From Streptomyces violaceoruber (GTDB lineage: Bacteria; Actinomycetota; Actinomycetes; Streptomycetales; Streptomycetaceae), in NCBI GenBank assembly GCA_000720805.1, contig JODI01000118.1, positions 1 to 38,049 on the forward strand: 38,049 bases of DNA. The letters are read 5' to 3'. The notes under the pieces are model-generated. The model did not search any database and was not told the DNA's origin. It saw only the letters and a list, made by a program, of their open reading frames with translations. The position numbers were made by a program, and so were the translations under genes. Each line of letters opens with the position of its first letter. Positions within the stretch are counted from its first letter, which is position 1. Below, piece after piece: positions 1 through 7,545 of this stretch.

Positions 1-46
1 AGATTCGCCTTAGTCTCGTGGGCTCGGAGATGTGTATAAGAGACAG
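1..46 (+). other. Illumina Nextera i7 adapter (artefact)
   Basis: Bases 1-4 are the tail of the P7 primer, 5-12 (TCGCCTTA) are an i7 index read in reverse, 13-27 are the Nextera read-2 linker, and 28-46 end in the transposase mosaic end AGATGTGTATAAGAGACAG. Genomic sequence begins at 47. A forward reading frame through it starts with the well-known adapter peptide MGSEMCIRDR and should not be annotated. Confidence 0.98.
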
Positions 47-67
47 GCCCAACTCACCCCGCCCCCC

Positions 68-127
68 GCTTGAGGACAAGCCCGTTCACGCCGATAGCGG
101 AGTCTGGGGTCGGCAGCCCCCGGCGGA
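68..127 (+). repeat. Interspersed Streptomyces-type intergenic repeat, copy 1
   Basis: The stretch reads GCTTGAGGACAAGCCCGTTC followed by a CTGGGG...AGCCCC inverted repeat. It is clearly related to 20040-20088 (TGAGGACGAGGCCGTTCAGG, then CTGGGGC-AGA-GCCCCAG). Both copies have the same order: a GAGGAC/CCGTTCA box, a GCCGAT box and a GGGG/CCCC hairpin. Such GAGGAC...CCGTTCA...GCCGAT repeats are, to my knowledge, frequent in Streptomyces intergenic DNA. This copy sits just inside the left adapter, upstream of the sugar importer operon. Confidence 0.6.
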
Positions 128-246
128 CGCGAGCCGTGCCACACCCGTGCCTGGTCACGACGGCATCACGATCCCCCGCTTGACAGCGGATGCGCTCTTG
201 CCGCCCCCAACCCCCGGGGCGTAGACCAGACCGCACGGGACAGCGC

Positions 247-258
247 TCGAACGTTCGA
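247..258. promoter_or_regulatory. 12-bp perfect palindrome upstream of the sugar importer operon
   Basis: TCGAACGTTCGA is a perfect palindrome 24 bp before the binding-protein ATG. Its central CG and position fit a LacI-type operator, the usual regulator class for such operons. No LacI-type gene is present in the window, so the assignment is inference. A TTGACA hexamer lies at 180-185, but no convincing -10 follows it. Confidence 0.4.
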
Positions 259-282
259 CGAGGCACGAAGAACGGGGCAGTG

Positions 283-1665
283 ATGCAGAGCACGATCAGC
301 AAGAGCCGCACACCACGGGCTGCCAAGACCGCAGCCTTCCTCCTCTCGGGAGCGCTGGCACTGGCGCTCACCGGATGCAGCAGTAGCGACGACAAGGGCG
401 ACGAGGGCACGGGAGGCAACGCCTCCGAGAGCGGCAGTTCGCTGAAACTCCCCAAGCTGAACGGCCAGACCCTGGAGGTCGCGGCCGTCTGGACCGGAGC
501 CGAACAGGAGAACTTCACCAAGGTCCTTGACGAGTTCAAGAAGCGCACCGGCGCCAAGGTCGACTTCGTACCGACCGGCAACAACACCTCCACGTTCCTC
601 GGCACCAAGATCCAGGGCGGGCAGCCGCCGGACGTGGCGTTCCTGCCACAGGTGGGCGTGCTGCACCAGTTCGCGCAGAAGGGCTGGCTCAAGCCCCTCG
701 GCGCGGAGGCGAAAGCCCAGCTGGACAAGAACTTCTCCAAGGGCTGGAGGGACCTCGGGGCCGTCGACGGCACGCAGTACGGCATCTATGCGAAGGCCGC
801 CAACAAGTCTCTGGTCTGGTACAACACGGCCGCCTTCGAGGCCGCGGGGATCACGGACCCGCCCAAGACGTGGAAGGACTTCATGTCCACCGCGCAGACA
901 CTGTCCGACGCGGGCACCCCGGCCGTCTCCATCGGCGGCGCGGACGGCTGGACGCTGACGGACTGGTTCGAGAACGTCTATCTCTCGCAGGCCGGCCCGG
1001 AGAAGTACGACCAGTTGGCCCAGCACAAGATCAAGTGGACGGATCCGTCCGTGAAGCAGGCGCTCACCACGCTCGCCGAGTTGTGGGGCAAGGACGAGCT
1101 GATCGCGGGCGGCCGCAAGGGCGCGCTGGGGACGGAGTTCCCGAAGTCGGTCGTCCAGACCTTCTCCGGCGACACCCCCGCCGGGATGGTCTTCGAGGGC
1201 GACTTCGTCGCCGCGAACATCAACGCCGACACCAAGGCCAAGATGGGCACGGACGCCAAGGTGTTCCCGTTCCCCGCGGTCGGCGCCGACTCCCCGGTGG
1301 TCAGCGGCGGTGACGTGGCCGTGGCGCTGAAGGGCGGCGCGGGCGCCCAGGCGCTGCTGACCTTCCTGGGCTCGACCGACGCTGCCGAGATCTGGGCCGC
1401 GCAGGGCGGCGTCATCTCCCCGAACAAGGAGATGGACCAGAGCAAGTACAAGGACCAGGTGGCCCGGGACATCGCCAAGGCGCTGATCGCGGCGGGCGAC
1501 AACTTCCGGTTCGACATGTCCGACCAGGCGCCGGCGGCGTTCGGCGGCACCCAGGGCGTCGGCGAGTGGAAGGATCTGCAGGACTTCCTGAAGGACCCGA
1601 GCGACGTGGCCGGCGCCCAGCAGAAGCTGGAGGCCGACGCGGCCAAGGCCTACAAGAGCGGCTGA
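283..1665 (+). CDS. Sugar ABC transporter substrate-binding lipoprotein
   Basis: Extracytoplasmic solute-binding protein of the MalE/family-1 type, 460 residues, the usual length. A lipoprotein signal peptide is visible: Arg/Lys-rich start, hydrophobic AFLLSGALALALTG, and a lipobox with Cys32 followed by a Ser/Asp/Gly-rich linker, so the protein should be lipid-anchored outside the membrane. The mature part keeps the two-lobed binding-protein pattern (FTKVLDEFKKRTGAKVDF near the start, later GMVFEGDFV). ATG 283 is chosen because it places the signal peptide correctly; GTG 280 is an in-frame alternative. The Shine-Dalgarno is weak. It is first in an operon with two permeases, 6 bp before the next gene. 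No ATPase is encoded here, so a shared MsiK-type ATPase elsewhere is likely, as usual for Streptomyces sugar importers. Substrate unproven; an alpha-glucoside is a reasonable guess. Confidence 0.9.
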   Translation: MQSTISKSRTPRAAKTAAFLLSGALALALTGCSSSDDKGDEGTGGNASESGSSLKLPKLNGQTLEVAAVWTGAEQENFTKVLDEFKKRTGAKVDFVPTGNNTSTFLGTKIQGGQPPDVAFLPQVGVLHQFAQKGWLKPLGAEAKAQLDKNFSKGWRDLGAVDGTQYGIYAKAANKSLVWYNTAAFEAAGITDPPKTWKDFMSTAQTLSDAGTPAVSIGGADGWTLTDWFENVYLSQAGPEKYDQLAQHKIKWTDPSVKQALTTLAELWGKDELIAGGRKGALGTEFPKSVVQTFSGDTPAGMVFEGDFVAANINADTKAKMGTDAKVFPFPAVGADSPVVSGGDVAVALKGGAGAQALLTFLGSTDAAEIWAAQGGVISPNKEMDQSKYKDQVARDIAKALIAAGDNFRFDMSDQAPAAFGGTQGVGEWKDLQDFLKDPSDVAGAQQKLEADAAKAYKSG

Positions 1666-1671
1666 CGGACC

Positions 1672-3027
1672 ATGTCGTCCGCCGTGGCGAAGACGACGGA
1701 GGGCGCCGGCGCCATGCCGACGCCCTCCGTCGAACCGCGCAAGAGCGTGACGAGGAGCCGCTGGTGGGTGGCGCTGCTGTTCCTGCTGCCCGCCCTGGTC
1801 CTCCTCGGCGCGCTCGTGGTCTACCCGATCGGGTACTCGATCTGGCGCAGCCTCTACGACGCCGACGGTTCCGGGTTCGTCGGCCTGGACAACTACGTCG
1901 ACATCTTCACCACCGACTCGACGCTCACCGCGGTCCGCAACACCGCGATCTGGGTCGCGGTCGCCCCGGCCGTGGTCACCGCGCTGGGGCTGATCTTCGC
2001 GGTGCTGACCGAACGGGTGCGCTGGGGAACGGCGTTCAAGCTGGTCGTCTTCATGCCGATGGCGATCTCCATGCTCGCCGCCGGCATCATCTTCCGGCTG
2101 GTGTACGAGCAGGACCCGAGCCAGGGCGCGGCGAACGCGGTGGCGAAGTCGATCCACGACACGTTCGTGTCGTCGTCGGTCTATCCGAAGGCACGCCCGA
2201 ACGCCACCGCAAGTGATCTCAAGCCCTCCGGCGGCGGGTCGTTCACCACGACCGGCACGGTGAAGGCGGGCACCCCGGCGCTGCTGCCGCTCGTGGGCAT
2301 CGCCCCGAACAAGCTGCCGGGCAGCCCCGAGAACGCGAAGGCGGCGAGCGGCTCCGGTGTCACCGGCACCGTCTGGCTGGACTTCAAGCTGGGCGGCGGC
2401 GGGACGAAGGGAAAGGTCGACGCGGGTGAGAAGGCGCTGAAGGGCGTCAAGGTGGAGGCGGTGAAGGACGGCAAGGTGGTCGCCTCCGCGAAGAGCGGCG
2501 CCGACGGCACCTTCAGCCTTCCGCAGGACGCCGACGGGGCCCGACTGCGGTTGCCGGGCTCGAACTTCGCGGCCGCGTACGGCGGCATCGACTGGCTGGG
2601 CCCGACGCTGGTCACCCCGTCCATCATCGCCAGCTATGTGTGGATGTGGGCGGGCTTCGCGATGGTGCTGATCGCGGCCGGGCTGGCGGGTGTGGACCGC
2701 AATCTGCTGGAGGCGGCCCGGGTGGACGGCGCCAACGAGTGGCAGGTGTTCCGCCGGATCACCGTGCCGATGCTGGCGCCGGTGCTGGTCGTCGTCCTCG
2801 TCACACTGATGATCAACGTGATGAAGGTCTTCGACCTGGTGTACATCATCGCCCCGCAGCCCAGTCAGGACGAGGCCAACGTACTGGCGCTGCAGTTGTT
2901 CCTGTCGTCGTTCGGCGGGGGCGGCAACTACGGCGTGGGCAGTGCGATCGGTGTGATCCTGCTGCTGCTCGTTCTTCCGGTGATGTACGTCAACATCCGC
3001 CGGCTGCGGAAGGAGCGTCAGCGGTGA
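1672..3027 (+). CDS. Sugar ABC transporter permease (MalF type) with a large extracytoplasmic insert
   Basis: 451 residues. Membrane segments are visible at about 32-57, 90-112, 122-143, 312-340, 367-392 and 425-445. The cytoplasmic EAA loop that docks the ATPase is at about 347-367 (EAARVDGANEWQVFRRI). MalF-type permeases in actinobacteria are usually near 300 residues. Here about 155 extra residues (147-305) lie between the third and fourth membrane segments. The insert has a Gly/Ser/Pro-rich half and then a segment with TGTVWLDF, KALKGVKVEAVKDGKVVASAKSGADGTFSL, which resembles the SdrD-B/CNA-B-like beta-sandwich pattern. The gene starts 6 bp after the binding protein and its stop overlaps the next start by 4 bp (GTGA), so translation is probably coupled. 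Confidence 0.9.
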   Translation: MSSAVAKTTEGAGAMPTPSVEPRKSVTRSRWWVALLFLLPALVLLGALVVYPIGYSIWRSLYDADGSGFVGLDNYVDIFTTDSTLTAVRNTAIWVAVAPAVVTALGLIFAVLTERVRWGTAFKLVVFMPMAISMLAAGIIFRLVYEQDPSQGAANAVAKSIHDTFVSSSVYPKARPNATASDLKPSGGGSFTTTGTVKAGTPALLPLVGIAPNKLPGSPENAKAASGSGVTGTVWLDFKLGGGGTKGKVDAGEKALKGVKVEAVKDGKVVASAKSGADGTFSLPQDADGARLRLPGSNFAAAYGGIDWLGPTLVTPSIIASYVWMWAGFAMVLIAAGLAGVDRNLLEAARVDGANEWQVFRRITVPMLAPVLVVVLVTLMINVMKVFDLVYIIAPQPSQDEANVLALQLFLSSFGGGGNYGVGSAIGVILLLLVLPVMYVNIRRLRKERQR

Positions 3028-3905
3028 CCACTCTCGAAACGGCCGCGCGCCCCCGGCGTTCCTTCGCCGCACGGGTGGCGAGCGGCGCGGCGGGCGGGGT
3101 GATGCGGGTCTTCCTGATCCTCGTCGCCGTGTTCTGGCTGGTGCCGACGTTCGGTCTGCTGGTGTCGTCGTTGCGCGAGCCGACCGACATCGCCTCCTCG
3201 GGCTGGTGGAAGGTGTTCACCGCGCCCGGCCAGCTGACCGCCAAGAGCTATCAGACGCTGCTGGAGAACGACGCGATCACCAGTTCGCTGTTCAACACCA
3301 TCTGGATCACGGTGCCGGCGACGTTGCTGGTGGTGCTGATCGGCGCGATGGGCGGATACGCCTTCGCCTGGATGGAGTTCAAGGGCCGCGACTGGTGGTT
3401 CCTGGTGGTCGTCGCGCTGCTCGTGGTGCCCGTGCAGGTGGCGCTGATCCCGCTGTCGGACCTCTTCGGCAAGATCGGGATCTTCGGCGAGATCATCGGC
3501 GTGGTGCTCTTCCACGTCGGCTTCGGACTGCCGTTCGCGATCTTCCTGTTGCGCAACTTCTTCGCGGAGATCCCCCGGGAGCTCCTGGAGGCGGCGCGGC
3601 TGGACGGCGCGGGCGAGATCCGGTTGTTCGCCACGGTGGTGATGCCGCTGGCGGCCCCTGCCCTGGCGTCCCTGGGGATCTTCCAGTTCCTGTGGGTGTG
3701 GAACGACATGCTGGTGGCGCTGGTGTTCTCCAACTCGGAGTCGCAGCCGCTGACGGTCGCGCTGCAGCAGCAGGTACGGCAGTTCGGCAGCAACATCGAC
3801 GTTCTGGCGCCCGGCGCGTTCATCTCGATGGTGATCCCACTGGCCGTGTTCTTCGCGTTCCAGCGGCAGTTCGTGTCCGGTGTGATGGCGGGCGCGGTCA
3901 AGTAG
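3024..3905 (+). CDS. Sugar ABC transporter permease (MalG type)
   Basis: 293 residues with about six membrane segments, the first at residues 26-49. The EAA loop reads EIPRELLEAARLDGAGEIRLF, the conserved ATPase-docking sequence of the MalG half of carbohydrate importers. GTG 3024 is chosen because it overlaps the preceding stop as GTGA, the typical coupled junction, and an AAGGAG sequence lies about 10 bp upstream inside the previous gene. The gene ends the operon and is followed 25 bp later by a strong hairpin terminator. It forms the heteromeric channel with the upstream MalF-type permease. Confidence 0.92.
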   Translation: MTTLETAARPRRSFAARVASGAAGGVMRVFLILVAVFWLVPTFGLLVSSLREPTDIASSGWWKVFTAPGQLTAKSYQTLLENDAITSSLFNTIWITVPATLLVVLIGAMGGYAFAWMEFKGRDWWFLVVVALLVVPVQVALIPLSDLFGKIGIFGEIIGVVLFHVGFGLPFAIFLLRNFFAEIPRELLEAARLDGAGEIRLFATVVMPLAAPALASLGIFQFLWVWNDMLVALVFSNSESQPLTVALQQQVRQFGSNIDVLAPGAFISMVIPLAVFFAFQRQFVSGVMAGAVK

Positions 3906-3930
3906 CCCGTAGGTCAGGCAGGTTGGACAG

Positions 3931-3960
3931 GGGGCGGGCCGTGACCGGCCCGCCCCTTTC
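3931..3960 (+). terminator. Strong hairpin terminator after the sugar importer operon
   Basis: GGGGCGGGCCG (3931-3941), loop TGAC, then CGGCCCGCCCC (3946-3956) form a perfect 11-bp stem, followed by TTTC. It lies just after the stop at 3905 and separates the importer operon from the next plus-strand gene. Confidence 0.85.
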
Positions 3961-4065
3961 AGTCCGACCGGCATTCCCCCGTATGCCGCACACGGCGTAA
4001 CCGGGTCACTCCATTGGCCGTTCCCGGGCAGAACGCCCGCGCCCGCGTCGACCCATGGATGTGCC

Positions 4066-6348
4066 GTGCCCAGGTTCAGTGTCATCGTCCCCGCGTACCA
4101 GGTTCAGGCGTACCTGCAGGAGTGCCTGGATTCGGTGCTGTCCCAGTCGTATCCGGACCTGGAGCTGATCGCGGTCGACGACGGTTCGCCGGACGCGTGC
4201 GGCGCGATCATCGAGGAGTACGCGGCCCGTGATCCGCGGGTGCGGCCGGTGCGGCCGCCGGAGCACCAGGGGCTGGGCGGTGCCCGTAACGCGGGACTGC
4301 GCGCGGCGGGCGGCGACTACCTTCTCTTCCTCGACGGCGACGACACCCTCACCCCCCACGCGCTGCGGGCGATCGCCGACCGGCTGAAGGAGACGGACGA
4401 GCCGGACGTCCTGGTCCACGACCACGTGCGCCCCTGCCGGAACGGCCGCACCGTCCGCGGCCGGACCGCCGGCCCGCTCACCGAGCTGGGCCCGGCCCCG
4501 TTCCGGCTGGAGGACCGCCCGGCACTGCTGCGGTTGCCGATGGCGGCGTGGACCAAGGCGTACCGCCGGGAGTTCGTCGAGCGCGAGGGCCTCGCCTTCC
4601 CGCCCGGCCACTACGAGGACACCCCGTGGACGTACCCGGCCCTGATGACGGCCGAGTCGATCGTCACCCTCGACCGGGTGTGCGTGCACCACCGCCGGCG
4701 CCGGCACGGCAGCGTCCCCCGCTCCGCCGACCGCCGCCACTTCGACCTCTTCGAGCAGTACGACCGGGTCTTCGCGTTCGTCGAGCAGCGTCCCGAACTG
4801 GCGTGCTGGCGGCCGGTGTTGTTCCGCCGCATGGTCGACCACCTGGCGACGGTGTTCGCCCGCCGGGACCGGCTGACGCGTCGGGCCGCCGCCGAGTTCC
4901 TGCGCACCGCCCGCGCCCACTGCCGTCGCCACCGCGTCCCGGGCCACCCGGCCCCCGCCCGTTCCCGTCTCCGGCACGGCCTCGTCCGCCTGGGCATGCA
5001 CCGCACGTTCCGCGCGCTCCAGTGGGCGTCGACCGCGCGCCGCCGGGGCGTCAAGGCGACCGTCCGTCTGCTGAAAGCCGTGCGCTCCATCGCCCTGCGG
5101 CTGCACTACCGCGTCCAGTTGCGGCTCCCGCTGCGCGCCGACCGCGCCGTCTTCGCCGCCTACGGGGGCCGTGGCCACAGCTGCAACCCGGGCGCCCTGG
5201 AGACCGCGTTCCGCACCCACGCCCCGCACATCCGCACCGCCTGGATCGCCCGCCCGGAGCACCACCACACGATCCCGACCGCCACCCGCCGGGTGACCCC
5301 GGACACGGCCGCGTACTGGACGGCACTCGCCCGCTCCACGTACCTGGTGGACAACACCGGCTTCGACCGCCGTCTGGTCAAGCGCCCCGGCCAGATCCTC
5401 GTGCAGACCCAGCACGGCACCCCGCTCAAGCACATGGGCCTCGACCTGCGGGAACGCCCCGCGGCCGCCCGCTGCACCGACTTCGCCGAGTTGCTGCGGG
5501 GCGTCGGCCAGTGGGACTACGTCCTGTCCGCCAACCGCCACTCCACCCTCGTCTGGGAGCGGGTGTTCCCCGGCGGCTACACCACACTCGCCCACGGCCA
5601 GCCCCGCAACGACGTGTTCCTGCGGACGACGTCGGCGGACGTGGCCCGGCTGCGCGCCTCGCTCGGCATCCCCGACGGCACGGTGGCGATCCTGTACGCG
5701 CCCACCCACCGCGACTACCACCGCACCCAGCGCCCGACGCTGGACCTGGACCGCGTCCTGCGCCGCCTGGGCACCGGCTTCACCGTCCTGGCCCGGGCCC
5801 ACCATGCCTACGGCGGGCCGCTGGTCGAGCAGCCGTACGAATCGGCCCGGATCATCGACGTCACCGACCACCCGAGCGTCGAGCAGCTCTGCCTGGCCTC
5901 GGACGCCCTGGTCACCGACTACTCGTCGATCATGTTCGACTACGCCAACCTGGACCGCCCGATCGTGATCCACGCCCCCGACCGCCAGGCATACGAGGCG
6001 GCCCGCGGCACCTACTTCGACCTGCGGTCCTTCCCGCCGGGCGCGGTCGCCCGCAGCGAGGACGAACTGATCGACATCTTCGGCACCGGCCACTGGCGCG
6101 GCTCCCGCTCCGCCCAACTGCGGGCGGCCTTCCGCGAGCGCTTCTGCCCGTACGACGACGGACGCGCCGCCGAACGGGTCGTACGCCAGATCGTGCTCGG
6201 CGAGGACGAGTCGGCACTGCCGCCGGTCGTACCGCTCGCCGCGCGGCACCCCGTGCCGTCGCCCTCCGCCGCGCTCGACCCCGCCCGGGCGGGCGGACCT
6301 CCTGCGGTCAGGTCCTGCGGCCCCTCGCGGGGGTACGTCACTCGATGA
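4066..6348 (+). CDS. Bifunctional GT2 glycosyltransferase / CDP-glycerol glycerophosphotransferase
   Basis: 760-residue two-domain protein of cell-wall polymer synthesis. The first 230 or so residues are a GT-A family 2 glycosyltransferase: FSVIVPAYQVQAYLQECLDS, the DDGSPD nucleotide-sugar site, GLGGARNAGL and the LDGDD metal site. An Arg/His-rich linker follows. From about residue 340 the protein is a CDP-glycerol:polyol-phosphate glycerophosphotransferase (TagB/TagF family), with QTQHGTPLKHMG, ILYAPTHRDY and the hallmark TDYSSIMFDYANLDRPIV. It should transfer a sugar and a glycerol- or polyol-phosphate unit to a teichoic-acid-like polymer at the cytoplasmic membrane face. GTG 4066 is chosen because the GT2 fold begins at once. 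The 3' end overlaps the convergent ohr gene by 11 bp. It may feed the TagGH-type exporter at 12.1-13.9 kb. Confidence 0.9.
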   Translation: MPRFSVIVPAYQVQAYLQECLDSVLSQSYPDLELIAVDDGSPDACGAIIEEYAARDPRVRPVRPPEHQGLGGARNAGLRAAGGDYLLFLDGDDTLTPHALRAIADRLKETDEPDVLVHDHVRPCRNGRTVRGRTAGPLTELGPAPFRLEDRPALLRLPMAAWTKAYRREFVEREGLAFPPGHYEDTPWTYPALMTAESIVTLDRVCVHHRRRRHGSVPRSADRRHFDLFEQYDRVFAFVEQRPELACWRPVLFRRMVDHLATVFARRDRLTRRAAAEFLRTARAHCRRHRVPGHPAPARSRLRHGLVRLGMHRTFRALQWASTARRRGVKATVRLLKAVRSIALRLHYRVQLRLPLRADRAVFAAYGGRGHSCNPGALETAFRTHAPHIRTAWIARPEHHHTIPTATRRVTPDTAAYWTALARSTYLVDNTGFDRRLVKRPGQILVQTQHGTPLKHMGLDLRERPAAARCTDFAELLRGVGQWDYVLSANRHSTLVWERVFPGGYTTLAHGQPRNDVFLRTTSADVARLRASLGIPDGTVAILYAPTHRDYHRTQRPTLDLDRVLRRLGTGFTVLARAHHAYGGPLVEQPYESARIIDVTDHPSVEQLCLASDALVTDYSSIMFDYANLDRPIVIHAPDRQAYEAARGTYFDLRSFPPGAVARSEDELIDIFGTGHWRGSRSAQLRAAFRERFCPYDDGRAAERVVRQIVLGEDESALPPVVPLAARHPVPSPSAALDPARAGGPPAVRSCGPSRGYVTR

Positions 6349-6751
6349 CGAGCTCGACCTCGATGTTGCCGCGGGTGGCGTTGGAGTAGGGGCAGACCTG
6401 GTGGGCCTGCTCGACCAGCTTGCGGCCCGTCTCCGCGTCCACGGTGTCGGGCAGCTCGACACGGAGGGCGACCTTGAGGCCGAAGCCCTCGCCCTGCTTA
6501 CCGATGCCGACCTCGGCGGTCACGGCGGCGTCGCTCACGTCGACCTTGGCCTGACGGCCGACGACGCCGAGGGCGCTGCCGAAGCAGGCGGCGTAACCGG
6601 CGGCGAACAGCTGCTCCGGGTTGGTGCCCTGACCGTTGCCCCCCATCTCCACCGGGATGCCCAGTGCGAGGTCCAGGGTGCCGTCGGAGGAGACGGCACG
6701 GCCGTCCCGGCCGTGGGTGGCGGTGGCGACAGCGGTGTAGAGCGCGTCCAT
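6338..6751 (-). CDS. ohr: Organic hydroperoxide resistance protein (Ohr, OsmC superfamily)
   Basis: 137 residues, full length for Ohr. This thiol peroxidase reduces organic hydroperoxides, classically with lipoyl-protein as reductant. The peroxidatic cysteine is Cys56 in AAGYAACFGSAL and the resolving cysteine is Cys120 in HQVCPYSNATRGN. The N-terminal TATHGRDGRAVSSDG segment is typical of Ohr rather than OsmC. The gene is divergent from the MarR-type ohrR, with the operator at 6824-6843 between them, so repression by OhrR and peroxide induction are expected. Its last 11 bp overlap the end of the CDP-glycerol enzyme gene. Confidence 0.96.
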   Translation of the reverse strand: MDALYTAVATATHGRDGRAVSSDGTLDLALGIPVEMGGNGQGTNPEQLFAAGYAACFGSALGVVGRQAKVDVSDAAVTAEVGIGKQGEGFGLKVALRVELPDTVDAETGRKLVEQAHQVCPYSNATRGNIEVELVIE

Positions 6752-6823
6752 GGAAAACCATCCCTCTCGAGTTCAACGTCGCGGCGGCCCGTTCCCGACC
6801 GCCTCACGACGACAAGTAGAGCA

Positions 6824-6843
6824 CACAATTAAATTGTGCACAA
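6824..6843. promoter_or_regulatory. OhrR operator (overlapping palindromes)
   Basis: CACAATT-A-AATTGTG (6824-6838) is a perfect 15-bp dyad, AT-rich in a GC-rich genome, and matches the known OhrR-box pattern (TACAATT-AATTGTA type). A second palindrome, TTGTGCACAA (6834-6843), shares its right arm. The site lies between the divergent ohr and ohrR starts, 30 bp before the ohrR ATG, so it can control both genes. Confidence 0.88.
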
Positions 6844-6873
6844 CTAAATGGCGCATCGGGCTATCCTGGATCC

Positions 6874-7461
6874 ATGACAGGCATGCCCCGGACCCCGACC
6901 CCGTCCGCCACCGAGACCGACACCGACACCGCCGCTGCCGACACCGCTGTCGCCGTTGCCGCCGCCTCCGACTCCGCCTCCGCCGCCGAGGAGGACTGGC
7001 TGCGCCTCGACAGCCAGATCTGCTTCTCCCTGCATGCCGCCTCCCGCGCCTTCAACGGTGTCTACCGGGTGATCCTCAAGGACCTCGGGCTCACCTACCC
7101 GCAATACCTGGTGATGCTGGTTCTCTGGGAGCGGGGCGAGATGCCGGTCAAGAAGCTCGGCGAACATTTGCGCCTCGACTCCGGCACACTCTCACCGCTG
7201 CTCAAGCGGCTGGAGGCGGCCGGCCTGGTGCGCCGTGAGCGCAGCGTCCGCGACGAGCGCTCGGTGGAGGTACGGCTGACCGAGGAGGGCGTGGCGCTGC
7301 GCGAGCGTGCGGTGCGGGTGCCGCGCCGGATCGCCGCCGCGACCGGCTTCGACCTGGACGAGATCCGGGACCTGCGCGAGCGTCTCGACCGACTCACGTC
7401 GACGCTGGACTCTGCGGAACTGGACTCGGCGGAGCTGGAGATGCCGGGGGGCGACAGGTGA
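6874..7461 (+). CDS. ohrR: MarR-family organic peroxide sensor OhrR
   Basis: 195 residues. A winged-helix MarR fold covers about 45-180: LGLTYPQYLVMLVLWE, the recognition region LRLDSGTLSPLLKRLEAAGLVRR, and the wing RDERSVEVRLTEEG. The reactive cysteine is Cys50 in LDSQICFSLHAASR, at the position of the conserved sensing Cys of OhrR; its oxidation releases DNA. The first 40 or so residues are a Thr/Ala/Asp-rich low-complexity extension with no known role. ATG 6874 is used; ATG 6883 is an in-frame alternative, and no good ribosome site precedes either. A TATCCT at 6862-6867 makes a very short leader possible. The stop codon lies in the first unit of the repeat at 7447-7534. Confidence 0.93.
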   Translation: MTGMPRTPTPSATETDTDTAAADTAVAVAAASDSASAAEEDWLRLDSQICFSLHAASRAFNGVYRVILKDLGLTYPQYLVMLVLWERGEMPVKKLGEHLRLDSGTLSPLLKRLEAAGLVRRERSVRDERSVEVRLTEEGVALRERAVRVPRRIAAATGFDLDEIRDLRERLDRLTSTLDSAELDSAELEMPGGDR

Positions 7462-7534
7462 CGGGGGCGACAGGTGACGGGGGCGACAGGTGAGGCGGCA
7501 GGTGACGGGGGCGACAGGTGAGGCGGCAGGTGAC
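7447..7534 (+). repeat. GC-rich tandem repeat (2 x 16 bp then 2 x 28 bp)
   Basis: Two copies of GGGGGCGACAGGTGAC (7447-7462, 7463-7478) are followed by two 28-bp copies of the same unit extended by a GGCGGCAGGTGAC segment (7479-7506, 7507-7534). The tract begins inside the last codons of ohrR and fills the gap to the convergent glycosyltransferase gene. Every unit carries a TGA in the ohrR frame or a neighbouring frame, so slippage here cannot easily extend ohrR. Confidence 0.9.
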
Positions 7535-7545
7535 GGGGCGGCGGC

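Noticed and set aside
1..46. Terminal inverted repeats suggesting a transposon or linear plasmid.
   Set aside because: Both ends are Nextera adapter with index and primer sequence; no biological repeat remains after trimming.
166..3072. Very long antisense open frames over the sugar importer, the CDP-glycerol enzyme and gdhB.
   Set aside because: They are the usual high-GC shadow frames, rich in Arg/His/Gly, without start signals or domains; the opposite strand carries clear families.
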